The translations under genes were made by a program, and so were the position numbers. Below the pieces are notes generated by a model that saw only the letters and a program-made list of their open reading frames with translations, searched no databases and was not told the origin of the DNA. DNA of 64,000 nt from Halorhabdus amylolytica. Lineage in GTDB: Archaea; Halobacteriota; Halobacteria; Halobacteriales; Haloarculaceae. Shown here in pieces: positions 50,994-60,614 of this stretch. The stretch lies in the NCBI RefSeq assembly GCF_004944975.1, contig NZ_SPQG01000011.1:1-64000 (forward strand), in the 5' to 3' direction. Position 1 is the first letter of the stretch; each line of letters starts with the position of its first letter.

Positions 50994-52940
50994 ATGGATC
51001 AGGAGGGGTTCGCGAGCCGGGCGACACTGACCGTCGAGAACATCGGCGGCATCGACGAGACGGAGATTGAACTCGTCGAAGGGGTGAACGTGTTGTCGGG
51101 CGAGAACGCGACCAACCGGACGTCGTTGCTACAGGCATTGATGTGTGTGCTGGGCAGCGACGAGTTCTCGCTGAAAGGACATGCCGATCGCGGGCGCGTC
51201 GAACTGGCTCTCGACGGGGAGCGATACACGCGGGATATCTCGCGAGAGGGCGATCGGGTCGTGACGAGTGGATCCCCGTACGTCGCAGACTCGGAACTCG
51301 CTGATCTCTTCGCGTTCTTCCTCCGGTCGAACCCGGCACGGACGACGATCCGTACGAACGGTGATCTCCGGGAACTTGTCATGGAGCCAGTCGATACCGA
51401 GGCGATAGAGGCACAGATCGAGCAGTTGATGGCCGAGAAGGAATCGTTGGACGAGGAACTGTCCGAGCTGAATCAGCTGAAGCAGACACTCCCCAGCCTG
51501 GAACAACGTCGGGCACAACTCCAAAACGAGATCGATACCAAGCGAGAGCGATACGCGGAACTCTCCGACCGGATCGACCAACTGGATGCCGATGCCGAGG
51601 AGACACGAGCGAAGGAGAACGAACTCGACGGAAAACTGTCGACCCTCCGGGAGACTCGATCGGAACTCGCGACGGTACGCCAGGAGATCGAGACACAGCG
51701 GGAGAGTCTCGACTCGTTACGGCGTACCCGCTCGGACATAACTTCGGAATTGTCGGAGACGGAGACCGTCGCGGAGGAGCGATTGTCGACGATCGACGGG
51801 GAGATCGACCGGTTGCGATCGAAGAAGCAACGGCTCGAATCGGCCGTCAATGACGTTCAGAGCATCGTTCAGTTCAACGAGGAGCAACTCCGAACGGCGA
51901 CAGCTGTCGATGGACTCGGGGAGGAAGACCGGCGAAGAGAGGATGACATCACGGAGGAACTTCTCGGGGAGTCCGAAGACGTCGTCTGTTGGACGTGTGG
52001 TTCGGAGGTCACCCGTGACGACATCGAGGCGACCCTCTTGCGGTTACGGGATCTCGTGAGCGACCGGATGGCCGAGATCGAACGTCTCGACGACCGCATC
52101 GCAGAACTCGCCGACGAGCGGCGTGAGATATCGGAGCGGATCGACCGACACGCCGAACTCGAGGAACGCAAGTCCAGGATCGCCGCGGAGATCGAACGAC
52201 GCGAGGCGACGCTGGCGGATCTCACCGACAAACGCGACGGACTCAGCGAGCGGATTCAGTCGTTGGAAACGGCCGTCCAGGAACTCGAAGACCGGGACTT
52301 CGAGGAGATACTGGACCTGCACAGGGAGGCCAACGAGACGGAGTTCGAGATCGACTCGCTCGAATCTGAACGCGACGAACTCGAAGACGAGATCGCGACC
52401 ATCGAGGATCGTCTGGACCGGGAACCCGAACTTGAATCAGAACGGGAGAAGGTCAACGAGGCGTTGACGGAGTACCGCACGAGGATCGACCGGATCGAAC
52501 AACAGGTCATCGACAATTTCAATTCTCACATGGGCGAGATACTGTCGATCCTCGAATACGAGAACGTCGAGCGAATCTGGATCGAACGGGTCGAGGAGAC
52601 GATACGAGACACTCCCGATGACCGGTCGGACCACCGCTTCTCGTTGCATATCGTCCGCCGGTCTGACAGCGGGACGACCTACGAGGACACGATCGACAAT
52701 CTCAGTGAGAGCGAGCGGGAAGTCACGGGATTGGTCTTCGGACTGGCCGGATATCTCGTCCACAAGGTACACGAGACCGTCCCGTTCCTGCTGGTAGACT
52801 CCCTCGAGGCGATCGACTCGAACCGGATCAGCGAGCTCGTTGCGTACTTCGCCGAGTACGCCGAGTATCTCGTCGTCGCACTGCTCGAAGCGGACGCACG
52901 AGCGCTCGAGGACTCCTATACGTACATCACTTCGGTGTAA
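50994..52940 (+). CDS. Archaea-specific SMC-related coiled-coil ATPase
   Basis: 648 residues. N-terminal ATPase lobe with strand TLTVENIGGIDETEIEL and a divergent P-loop GENATNRTSLLQAL (residues about 38-51; Lys replaced by Arg). Long coiled coil about 130-320, zinc-hook-like CWTC near 335, second coiled coil to about 520, then the C-terminal lobe with signature LSESEREVTGLVFGL and Walker B PFLLVDSLEAID. This layout is that of archaea-specific SMC-related/Sph proteins. The gene precedes rdfA by about 310 bases, a pairing also reported around Haloferax shape genes. Confidence 0.88.
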   Translation: MDQEGFASRATLTVENIGGIDETEIELVEGVNVLSGENATNRTSLLQALMCVLGSDEFSLKGHADRGRVELALDGERYTRDISREGDRVVTSGSPYVADSELADLFAFFLRSNPARTTIRTNGDLRELVMEPVDTEAIEAQIEQLMAEKESLDEELSELNQLKQTLPSLEQRRAQLQNEIDTKRERYAELSDRIDQLDADAEETRAKENELDGKLSTLRETRSELATVRQEIETQRESLDSLRRTRSDITSELSETETVAEERLSTIDGEIDRLRSKKQRLESAVNDVQSIVQFNEEQLRTATAVDGLGEEDRRREDDITEELLGESEDVVCWTCGSEVTRDDIEATLLRLRDLVSDRMAEIERLDDRIAELADERREISERIDRHAELEERKSRIAAEIERREATLADLTDKRDGLSERIQSLETAVQELEDRDFEEILDLHREANETEFEIDSLESERDELEDEIATIEDRLDREPELESEREKVNEALTEYRTRIDRIEQQVIDNFNSHMGEILSILEYENVERIWIERVEETIRDTPDDRSDHRFSLHIVRRSDSGTTYEDTIDNLSESEREVTGLVFGLAGYLVHKVHETVPFLLVDSLEAIDSNRISELVAYFAEYAEYLVVALLEADARALEDSYTYITSV

Positions 52941-53250
52941 TTCGAGATACCGTATCGAGAACGTCTACGACCAGTGGATCACGGAAAACGACTCCGACGT
53001 GACTACTGTCTTGTCGAAATCGAACTGTCGCCATTTCACCGTGGTCGCCCCGTGGACGACGGAACTCGTTCAGTCGACCAGCCCGCCGCATTCGGACTCG
53101 ACGACTATATATTAAAGATTGATTATAGGTGGTAGAAAAAGTAAAAATACCATAATAATGCTCCCACTGGATTCGATCGAACGACACCAGTAGTCACCGG
53201 ATGGGCCGGGTCAAAGTCTCAAGTACGTCCCCGGAGTATGTCGACTATCG

Positions 53251-53886
53251 ATGGCCGACACGGACTCGAACACGGGCGGACGGCCGAACAAGGTGCGGCA
53301 GTTGATTGACCGGCACGAGTTGGCGGACATCGGCGACGAACTGGTGGCGGGGTGGACAGCCGAGGGCGACGATCACCGGAGCCTCCGGGACCTGGCGGAC
53401 GCCTTCAACAGAGCCCTACTGGAACATCGACTCTCGGAAGCCGATCCAGTCTTGACGCGGATCGACGTCGAGAACGCGTATCGGCTCCTGACGAGTGCGG
53501 ACGCCAGTCCGGGAGAACGAACTGAACTCCGGAGCACGTTGGAGAACAACGGTGTCGACGTCGCATCGTTGCGTGGAGACTTCGTCACCTATCAGTCGGT
53601 CCGGAACTACCTGCAAGACGTCCGTGGCGTCGAATACGACGACCACCGGGAGAGTGACCCGGCGTCGAGCCTCGAACACATCCGGAAACTACAGACACGA
53701 CTGACCACTGTCACGGAGTCGAAAGTAGAAAACCTCCGGCAGAACGGCTCTCTCGAAGGGGGAGACCTCCGCGTCACGAACGATATCCGGGTGTACTGTC
53801 ACGACTGTCGCAACCAGTACACGATAGACGAGTTCTTCGAGAACGAGGGCTGTGAATGCGCCGATACGGCAGAAGTACCAGAATAG
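53251..53886 (+). CDS. rdfA: Rod-determining factor RdfA
   Basis: 211 residues, typical length. It starts with an acidic tail, then the conserved GRPNKVRQLIDRHELADIGDELVAGWTAEGDDHRSLRDLADAFN block, a central helical region with YRLLTSADASPGERTELRSTLENNGVDV, and a C-terminal cysteine set CHDCRNQYT...CECAD that probably binds zinc. RdfA is needed for rod shape in Haloferax volcanii; the biochemical role is not resolved. Location next to the SMC-related ATPase is consistent with the known gene context. Confidence 0.88.
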   Translation: MADTDSNTGGRPNKVRQLIDRHELADIGDELVAGWTAEGDDHRSLRDLADAFNRALLEHRLSEADPVLTRIDVENAYRLLTSADASPGERTELRSTLENNGVDVASLRGDFVTYQSVRNYLQDVRGVEYDDHRESDPASSLEHIRKLQTRLTTVTESKVENLRQNGSLEGGDLRVTNDIRVYCHDCRNQYTIDEFFENEGCECADTAEVPE

Positions 53887-54079
53887 ATTATATAGAATAA
53901 ATTTTAGTATTATGTCCTTCAGTCATTTGTTGTCGATACGGTGACGACCGAGAAACCGGTAACCGTGGAACCCTTTCGCCCGGAGTTCGTCGGTGAAAAG
54001 TCGGTATTCGACCAGAGACCGTCTGGTCCGTCCGAAACGATTGGCAGGCTAAGTCGTTCACGTTCGGCGAAGTCGATCG

Positions 54080-55477
54080 TCACCCGAACGGGTTGCCGCC
54101 CATACCACCCATGCCACCGGGGCCACCCCCCATATCGCCCTGGTCCATCTGTTTCATCATGCGTTCCATGTCGGCGTCACCCATGCCCTGGAACTGCTTC
54201 AGCGTTCGTTCCATCATCTTGTGTTGTTCGAGCAGTTCCCGGATGCGATCCTCTGGTTTGCCCGAGCCGCGGGCGATGCGCTCGGTCCGGCTGCGACCGA
54301 TCTGGCGTGGGTTCTCGAGTTCCTCGACGGTCATCGAGTCCATGATCACCTCGAAGTCACGCATGCGCTCCTCGGTAACGTCCATAGCGTCGTCGGGGAG
54401 TTGATCCATCATGCCGCCGCCCAGTCCGGGGATCATGTCCATAACCTGATCGAGGGGTCCCATCTTGTTCATCGCCTCCATCTGCTTGCGCATGTCCTTG
54501 AGGGTGAACTCCCCTTTCATCAGGTCCTCGGGTTCCCAGTCTTCCTCTTCCTGGGTCTCCTCCATCGCACGTTCGACCCGTTCGGTGAGTTGCTGGAGAT
54601 CGCCCATTCCGAGCAGCCGCGAGATGAATCCCGAAGGCTCGAAGCGCTCGACGTCCTTGACGGTCTCGCCGGTCCCGAGGAACGCGATCGTCGAGTCCGT
54701 CTCGTTGACGGCGACGAGGGCCCCGCCACCTTTGGCCGTCCCGTCGAGTTTGGTGATCACGACGCCGTCGATGCCGACCGCGTCCTCGAAGCGCCGGGCC
54801 TGCTCTTTGGCTTCCTGGCCGATTGCGGCGTCCAGAACCAGGAGGTTCCGGTCCGGATCGACGACCGACTCGATCTCCTCTAACTCGTCGATCAGTTCGT
54901 CTTCCAGGGCGTGGCGACCGGCCGTGTCGACGATCCGGACGTCGGCGTCTTCCGTGGCTTCCAGGCCATCACGAGCGATCTGGACCGCGTCGTCACTGTC
55001 CGGATCGCCGTAGAAGTCCACCTCGGCGCGTTCGGCCATCTGCTCGGCCTGTTCGTACGCCCCGGGTCGCCAGGTGTCGGTCTGGATGACAGCCGGACGG
55101 AGCCCTTTCTTCGAGAACCACCAGGCGATCTTCGCCGCGGTGGTGGTCTTCCCGGCTCCCTGGAGGCCCGCCAGGACGATCGTCTGGGGTTCGAGGGGAA
55201 TCTCGGTCGAATCGCCGACCAGTTCGACCAGTTCCTCGTAGACGATGCGCAACACCCAGTCCCGGGCAGAGGTACCGGCGGGCGGTTCCTCCTCTACGGC
55301 CCGGGATTCGATGTTGTCAGAAAGCTCCATCACGAGATCGACGTCGGCGTCGGCCTGCAGGAGCGATCGCTGGATCTCCTTGACGACCGCCTGGACGTCT
55401 TCCTCGCTGATACGGGACTTCCCCCGGAGACCGTCGAGCGCCCCCCGTAGGGAGGATCCAAGATCGTCGAGTACCAT
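54080..55477 (-). CDS. srp54: Signal recognition particle 54 kDa protein
   Basis: 465 residues. N domain about 1-90, G domain with [38 protein letters not shown] and [16 protein letters not shown], and Met-rich M domain about 300-465 ([45 protein letters not shown]), ending in a Gly/Met tail. It binds 7S RNA and signal peptides and delivers ribosomes to FtsY. All GTPase motifs are intact. Confidence 0.96.
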   Translation of the reverse strand: MVLDDLGSSLRGALDGLRGKSRISEEDVQAVVKEIQRSLLQADADVDLVMELSDNIESRAVEEEPPAGTSARDWVLRIVYEELVELVGDSTEIPLEPQTIVLAGLQGAGKTTTAAKIAWWFSKKGLRPAVIQTDTWRPGAYEQAEQMAERAEVDFYGDPDSDDAVQIARDGLEATEDADVRIVDTAGRHALEDELIDELEEIESVVDPDRNLLVLDAAIGQEAKEQARRFEDAVGIDGVVITKLDGTAKGGGALVAVNETDSTIAFLGTGETVKDVERFEPSGFISRLLGMGDLQQLTERVERAMEETQEEEDWEPEDLMKGEFTLKDMRKQMEAMNKMGPLDQVMDMIPGLGGGMMDQLPDDAMDVTEERMRDFEVIMDSMTVEELENPRQIGRSRTERIARGSGKPEDRIRELLEQHKMMERTLKQFQGMGDADMERMMKQMDQGDMGGGPGGMGGMGGNPFG

Positions 55478-55779
55478 TTGCCCGCGGCTACGCTGTGGCC
55501 GCGGTAAAGGCTTTCCGTCGGGGGTTGATCGGCGAGTAAAGTGATCTGTACGGTGTAGCGATACAGAGACTCACCGAACTGATCGTCCATCATCGGTACC
55601 GGCGTGAAACAGTCAATGTGAACCGCCTCGGAGTCAAGTGGTTCGAGACGCGAAGCCTCTGGTCATCTGCTCCCGACGCTCGCGCCGTTCACTGGTTCAT
55701 GGGACAAAGTCCCACGCCCATCACGGACATCAAAGATTTCCGAACGACCCCGAGGCACTCGGCCTGTTCCGCCCGTAGA
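55478..55779. other. 300-bp intergenic region with a dispersed repeat
   Basis: The promoter of srp54 lies near 55480-55520. The rest is mostly repeat copy 2 (55618-55749). No gene is supported. Confidence 0.5.
55618..55749 (-). repeat. 132-bp dispersed repeat, copy 2
   Basis: Read on the minus strand it aligns with 32442-32575 from GGTCGTTCGG to GGCGGTTCAC. Hairpin arms are partly decayed (GTGGGAC-TTT-GTCCCAT), whereas the unpaired linkers GTGATGGGC, AGCAGATGACC and TCTCGAACCACTTGAC are kept. No transposase gene is near, so it looks like a solitary transposon end or an independent small repeat. Confidence 0.8.
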
Positions 55780-56964
55780 TTACGGGAGGGCCGTCCGAAG
55801 ATCCTCACAGAGGTCATCGGCGTTTTCGAGGCCGACGGATACTCGAACCAACGTCTCGGGAATCTCCGCCGAATCCTCACTACGACTGAACTCGTCGGGG
55901 ATCATCAGTGACGGTACCTCAATAAGGCTCTCGACCCCACCGAGGCTCGCTCCCGGCGTGAAAACCGAAAGTCCCTCGATGAACGCCTCAAGTTCGACGA
56001 GAGTGCCATCGAACTCGAAGGACACCATCCCACTGTATCCCGACATCTGCTCGCTCGCAAGATCGTGTTGTGGGTGGCTTTCGAGGCCCGGATAGTAAAC
56101 ACGAGCGACCCGATCGTGACTTTCGAGGAACCGGGCAACTGTCATCGCATTCTTCTCGTGCTGTTCCATCCGCGCCGGCAGTGTCTTGATGCCTCGCGCA
56201 ACGAGGTAGCAGTCAAACGGCGACAGCATGTTCCCAAACCCAACTCGCTGCGCGAACCCCAATTTTTGGAACACCTCACTGTCGTCGGTGATGACGACAC
56301 CGCCGATCGAGTCGGAGTGTCCGTTGAGATACTTGGTGGTGCTGTGGACGACGATGTCAGCACCCAGTTCGAGTGGGGCTTGATAGTACGGACTCCCAAA
56401 GGTGCTGTCTACGGCGAACAGCGTCCCATTGTCCTCGGCGATGTCGGCTATCGTTTGGATATCGCACAACCTGATCAGGGGGTTCGACGGTGTTTCTGCC
56501 CAGATCAGGTCAGTGTCCACGTTGACTGCATCGGCGACGTTGTCGGGGTCACGCGCGTCAACCAAGTCGATGTCAACGTCGAGATGTCCGGCCATGTGTT
56601 CGACGAGCAGTTTTTCGGTCCCGCTATAGATGGTGTCCGAGGAGACTACGTGGCCTCCCGGAGGGACCAGCGACAGCATCGTCGTCGAGGTGGCGGCCAT
56701 GCCGGAGGCGAACGCCAGTGCATGTTCACCGCCTTCCAGACGAGCCAACTGCTCTTCGAGGGCTGCCCGCGTCGGATTACTCTCCCGTGAATAGTCGTGT
56801 TCATTAGCGTCTTCCCCACTGGCCCACTCGAACGTACTCGAAAGGTGGATCGGCGGGATGACGTCGTTCGTTCCATCTCTGTGCGGGTGCGTCTCGGTTT
56901 CAGGTTCGCCGACTGCGATGGTTGCGAACCGACTCCTGTCGGACTGACTCTTGTATCGTGTCAT
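55780..56964 (-). CDS. Cys/Met metabolism PLP enzyme (cystathionine gamma-synthase/lyase type)
   Basis: 394 residues, fold-type I. Substrate loop YSRESNPTRAALEEQLARLEGGEHALAFASGMAA; PLP Lys in HSTTKYLNGHSD (near residue 212); SNPLIRLCDI and TPGASLGGVESLIEVPSLM match the Cys/Met PP family. It makes or breaks cystathionine or acts as methionine gamma-lyase; the exact reaction cannot be read from motifs. A threonine-synthase-like PLP enzyme follows upstream on the same strand. Confidence 0.92.
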   Translation of the reverse strand: MTRYKSQSDRSRFATIAVGEPETETHPHRDGTNDVIPPIHLSSTFEWASGEDANEHDYSRESNPTRAALEEQLARLEGGEHALAFASGMAATSTTMLSLVPPGGHVVSSDTIYSGTEKLLVEHMAGHLDVDIDLVDARDPDNVADAVNVDTDLIWAETPSNPLIRLCDIQTIADIAEDNGTLFAVDSTFGSPYYQAPLELGADIVVHSTTKYLNGHSDSIGGVVITDDSEVFQKLGFAQRVGFGNMLSPFDCYLVARGIKTLPARMEQHEKNAMTVARFLESHDRVARVYYPGLESHPQHDLASEQMSGYSGMVSFEFDGTLVELEAFIEGLSVFTPGASLGGVESLIEVPSLMIPDEFSRSEDSAEIPETLVRVSVGLENADDLCEDLRTALP

Positions 56965-57094
56965 GGGATACTCACCCGTTACAATTGGTAGAACGCTATG
57001 GGTAGATCAGAATATAGCGTTCACGGCTGATTCGCCGACATCGAAGTACAAGACAGTACCGGATCCTTCTCCGACGTGTCCCTGATCCCCCTCC

Positions 57095-58171
57095 TCAGCG
57101 GATTCGGGTCCCATTCCGCCCCGTCAGCGGCACCACGACCTCGTCACTATCGTCGATCACGTCCCACTCACGCAGCCGCTGTAACCCAGCCACCGCCGTC
57201 GCACTCGTCGGTTCGACGGCCAGCCCGACACCCGAGAGACGGTCGTGAGCCCGTTCGGTCTCCTCAGCTGTAACGGCAACCGCGTCGCCGTCAGTCGCGT
57301 CGATGGCCTCCAGAATCCCATCCCGACGCACTGGCTCGGCGATCTGGATGCCGTCGGCGAGGTCGTTGCGGGCCGCGTCACAGTCGTTCCCGCGGGCCGC
57401 GGCGATCGGCGCGACGCCGCTCGCCTGGACGCCGAACAGCCGAGGGATCTCGTCGATCCACCCGGCACGGGATAGTCGCTCGAACCCCTGATAGGCTCCG
57501 AGGAACAGCGTCCCGTGACCCAGTGGCGTCACCATCGCCTCGGGCACTTGCCAGTCGCGCTGAGCGGCGACCTCCAGGGCGAAGGTCGCTGTGCCCGACA
57601 GAAACAGCGGTTCCCAGGCGTGGCTGGCGTAGTACCCCTCACCGTCCTCGACGGCCGCGATGCACGCCTCGGTCACGTCCTCGCGGGTTCCTTCGACCCG
57701 CCGTATGTCCGCCCCAGTCCGCTCGATCGCCCCGAGTTTCCCCGGCTTGGCGTCGGCGGGGACGAAAATCTCGGCGTCGATACCGGCCCTGGCGGCGTAG
57801 GTCGCGATCGCCAGCCCCGCGTTGCCAGAGGAATCTTCGAAGACTCGGTCGACCCCACGTTCGAGAGCGTGAGAAATGACGACCGCAGCACCGCGATCCT
57901 TGAAACTCCCCGTTGGAAACAGGTGTTCGAGTTTGTACTGGACGCCGCGGTCCTCGGCCGCGATCAGCGGCGTCCACCCTTCGCCAAGCGAGACGTGGGG
58001 GTCGACCGGAAGGAAATTCTCGCAGGCCCAGAGTCCGGTATCACGGTCGATTTCTGTTGGCTTAGCTGGCAGTTCGGGATGCCCTCGCAAGTCGAACGGA
58101 CTCCCGCACGCACATCGCCAGGGCCCCCCGACTGGGTACGTCCGTCCGCAGTCAGTACAGACGCGCTCCAT
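57095..58171 (-). CDS. Threonine-synthase-like PLP enzyme
   Basis: 358 residues. N-terminal zinc ribbon CTDCGRTYPVGGPWRCACG, then SLGEGWTPLI, the PLP Lys in FPTGSFKDRGA (near 91), the SSGNAGLAIATYAARAG phosphate loop and the LGHGTLFLGAYQGFERL block. It is fold-type II, closest to threonine synthase, with a somewhat short length. It may make threonine from phosphohomoserine, or act on a related beta/gamma-replacement substrate. Confidence 0.87.
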   Translation of the reverse strand: MERVCTDCGRTYPVGGPWRCACGSPFDLRGHPELPAKPTEIDRDTGLWACENFLPVDPHVSLGEGWTPLIAAEDRGVQYKLEHLFPTGSFKDRGAAVVISHALERGVDRVFEDSSGNAGLAIATYAARAGIDAEIFVPADAKPGKLGAIERTGADIRRVEGTREDVTEACIAAVEDGEGYYASHAWEPLFLSGTATFALEVAAQRDWQVPEAMVTPLGHGTLFLGAYQGFERLSRAGWIDEIPRLFGVQASGVAPIAAARGNDCDAARNDLADGIQIAEPVRRDGILEAIDATDGDAVAVTAEETERAHDRLSGVGLAVEPTSATAVAGLQRLREWDVIDDSDEVVVPLTGRNGTRIR

Positions 58172-58277
58172 GGGCGTTCTTCCAGGCCCGGGATCACGGA
58201 TCTGTCGTTCGGGATTCAGCGGCGAATGTCAACTCACCATACAGTTGCTAGAGGATTTCCCTCCGATGGTGATGTGC

Positions 58278-59009
58278 TCAGAGTTGACGATCAATGAGAT
58301 CTCTGAGTTGCTGTTCGATAGCTGCCGGATCCGTTGTGTCGACGGTGATGCGGTGCTGACTTTCGTCGGAACCGAACATCGACTCGCCGCGCTCATCGAC
58401 TTCAACGACGACCGTGAGCGCGTCACCCTGGCGAACTGGGAACAGTTCAATCTCATCGAGCTTGCCACTGTAGGGGCCACTACGTGGCTTGTACTCGAAT
58501 TCTTGTGCGAACGTTCCAGGGCCGAACGAACGGGCCTTGACGTTGTCCACCGAGCTGCGGGAAAAGCCGAGATTCTCGACAGCCTCGACGAGCCCGTCCA
58601 GATACGGGCCTGGACGCACTTCTAGGTGGTCTTTGTCCTTCGGATCAACTGACCAGTCGATATCTAATCCCGTATATATCCAGGCCTGTGTCTTGCCGAT
58701 GGTCGGCGGCGTGGACTCGGGGATCTGGATTTCACCCGCGTCGATCGTGCGTTCCTCGCCGGCCGTGATCGTGAACTCCTCGGCCAGTGTCGTTTCCATA
58801 ATTTTGCCAGTCGAATAGCTACTCCCCTCGTCAGTCTCGACCTCGTACCGTGTCATCACTGCAAGCTCAATCTCGTCGACCTCCTGATCGTCCGAGCCGC
58901 CTTCAATTTCGATGTGGGCCGAGATGCTGTCGCCAGGCTGGACCGTCTCCGTTTCGAGTATCGTATCGACCTCGGCTGACCCGACGCCGATGCGGTTGAG
59001 CAATCCCAT
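58278..59009 (-). CDS. Spo0M-like (SpoOM/arrestin-fold) protein
   Basis: 243 residues starting MGLLNRIGVGSAEVDTILETETVQPGDSISAHIEIEGGSDDQEV, the hallmark of the SpoOM family. Two beta-sandwich halves follow (EEFTITAGEERTI, VRPGPYLDGLVEAVENLGFS). Members are found in bacteria and haloarchaea and resemble arrestin; in Bacillus the protein affects sporulation. The archaeal role is unknown. It stands alone between convergent spacers. Confidence 0.92.
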   Translation of the reverse strand: MGLLNRIGVGSAEVDTILETETVQPGDSISAHIEIEGGSDDQEVDEIELAVMTRYEVETDEGSSYSTGKIMETTLAEEFTITAGEERTIDAGEIQIPESTPPTIGKTQAWIYTGLDIDWSVDPKDKDHLEVRPGPYLDGLVEAVENLGFSRSSVDNVKARSFGPGTFAQEFEYKPRSGPYSGKLDEIELFPVRQGDALTVVVEVDERGESMFGSDESQHRITVDTTDPAAIEQQLRDLIDRQL

Positions 59010-59115
59010 GTGTCGTGGTCACAGCACCTGTGAGCTTAGTAGTGGGGGTCTCAGCAGTCTCTTCCTGCTGTGTCCCGCTTTCGGTGGATGGGCTCACGGA
59101 TCTACCGTTCAGTGA

Positions 59116-60219
59116 TCAGTCGGCCGACGTCTGGCGATTAGCGGCGCGCTCGAAGTCCGAATCGAGTCGCCGGCGAAGCGCGGGCAGCAGCGTCGCGTCC
59201 AGCGAGTAGCGACCGGCCCCGACCACGAGCAGTGCCGAGAGAAGCCCAAACAGCGTGATGTGGGCAAGCACCGGGTCGTCGGGCAAGCCAAACAGCGTCG
59301 TCGTCAGCATGAGGAAGCCGACGGCAGCACTGCCACGGGTGAACAGTCCCAGCAGGAATGCCACGCCGACGCCGGCTTCGACCAGGCCAGCACCGAACAC
59401 CCACAGCTCCGGGGTGACGGGGACGACCGCCGTGAGGTCGTACTTTTCGACGACGGCCATCCCGCCCGCCGGGTTGAGCCACTTCTGGGTGACGCCGAGA
59501 TACAGGAAGTTCACCCCGACGAAAAGCCGGAGCAGGGGTGCGACCGGCAGCCGGTCGATACCCACCTTCGAGAACAGTTCGGCCGGTGTCGCCAGGCCAC
59601 GGGCGCGACTGACGAGTGTCCCCTCAGTGACCACCAGTCGTCGGAGCAGCATGTCAGCGCTCGGCTGGCCGGCACCGACGATCATGATGCCCAGAAAGCC
59701 CGCGATGTACTCGCTGGCCAGCAAGAGCGTGCTATCCGTGGTGAGGAGACCGAGATAGACGACCAGCCCGATCGCCGCAACGACGCGCGTCGCCAGCCCG
59801 AACAACAGGAGGAACCCGATACCGACCTGCAGGAGTCGCGCTTCGACCGGGAGACTCGGCGTGAACAGGTAGCCGGCGAAGCCGGCACCTACGAGCGGGA
59901 GCCCGACCGTCAGTCGTAGCATCCAGGGGAGGTATGGTCGGTAGGATTGCAACGTCTGACTGGCGACAGCGAGGTCCGGGATCGAGCCCGCAAACCGGAG
60001 ATAGCCGACGATCACCAGGAGTGCGCCGATCGCGCCGCCGCCCAGGAGGGCGACGCTCTCCGGATCGGTGAAGACGGCGGCGAATAACTCGGCCACGCTG
60101 CCGGCGCTCTCCTCGTCGGTCACGTACTCGACGTGGGCGCTCGCCGGGACGGCCAGCATGGCCGAGGCCAGCACGGAAAGCAAGAGGGTGCTGAGCGTTC
60201 GTTCCGGTTTTGTTCGCAT
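59116..60219 (-). CDS. DoxX-family membrane protein
   Basis: 367 residues. Signal or first helix at about 10-28 (STLLLSVLASAMLAVPASAHVEYVT), then about eight helices. The C-terminal half carries the DoxX pattern (PLLRLFVGVNFLYLGVTQKWLNPAGGMAVVEKY, AGLVEAGVGVAFLLGLFTRGSAAVGFLMLTTTLFGLP). The first half has a similar four-helix block, so it may be an internal duplication. DoxX proteins are linked to quinone or sulfur/oxidative stress reactions. Substrate unknown. Confidence 0.88.
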   Translation of the reverse strand: MRTKPERTLSTLLLSVLASAMLAVPASAHVEYVTDEESAGSVAELFAAVFTDPESVALLGGGAIGALLVIVGYLRFAGSIPDLAVASQTLQSYRPYLPWMLRLTVGLPLVGAGFAGYLFTPSLPVEARLLQVGIGFLLLFGLATRVVAAIGLVVYLGLLTTDSTLLLASEYIAGFLGIMIVGAGQPSADMLLRRLVVTEGTLVSRARGLATPAELFSKVGIDRLPVAPLLRLFVGVNFLYLGVTQKWLNPAGGMAVVEKYDLTAVVPVTPELWVFGAGLVEAGVGVAFLLGLFTRGSAAVGFLMLTTTLFGLPDDPVLAHITLFGLLSALLVVGAGRYSLDATLLPALRRRLDSDFERAANRQTSAD

Positions 60220-60344
60220 AGGACAGATTGGGTTCGAACGAGTAATACCGTTGGCTTCCCGGAAGGACGTGTCGGGGCCGAAACGAGCTACTGATTGCGT
60301 TTGTCTCTTTTCGATTCAATCAGGTAAAGTCCTCCCAATGCAGT

Positions 60345-60551
60345 GCGACGGGCTCGATCAGCCGATGGGGTCGGCAATCGCGTTTCCCGGGATGAATGCG
60401 AGCACCGCAGCGAGGGAGCTCGGAGACCAACCCGTAGTTGGTGATCGACGTGTCGGCATTCATGTGGTTCAGGAAGTACCCCCAATCCCACAGCGGTGTG
60501 AACGGATCGGCGCCTATCGGCGTCAGGGGTCGGGAAATTTATACGGCTGCT
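60345..60551 (-). pseudogene. Possible frameshifted membrane-protein remnant
   Basis: On the minus strand one frame reads GADPFTPLWDWGYFLNHMNA...YGLVSE, then the next frame reads SSLAAVLAFIPGNAIADPIG-stop, a convincing membrane-helix end. A single frameshift near 60405 would join them. No start codon or family could be assigned. It lies in the 395-bp spacer between the DoxX gene and the binding-lipoprotein gene. The spacer otherwise holds only an AT-rich promoter near 60535-60575. Confidence 0.3.
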
Positions 60552-60614
60552 AATAATAATTAGAAATACAATCGGACCGACACTCTCATATGCCGGTGTA
60601 AGACAGCAGAACGT

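Noticed and set aside
60231-60240. GGGTTCGAACG, resembling a tRNA T-loop
   Set aside because: No acceptor, D-arm or anticodon stem can be formed around it.
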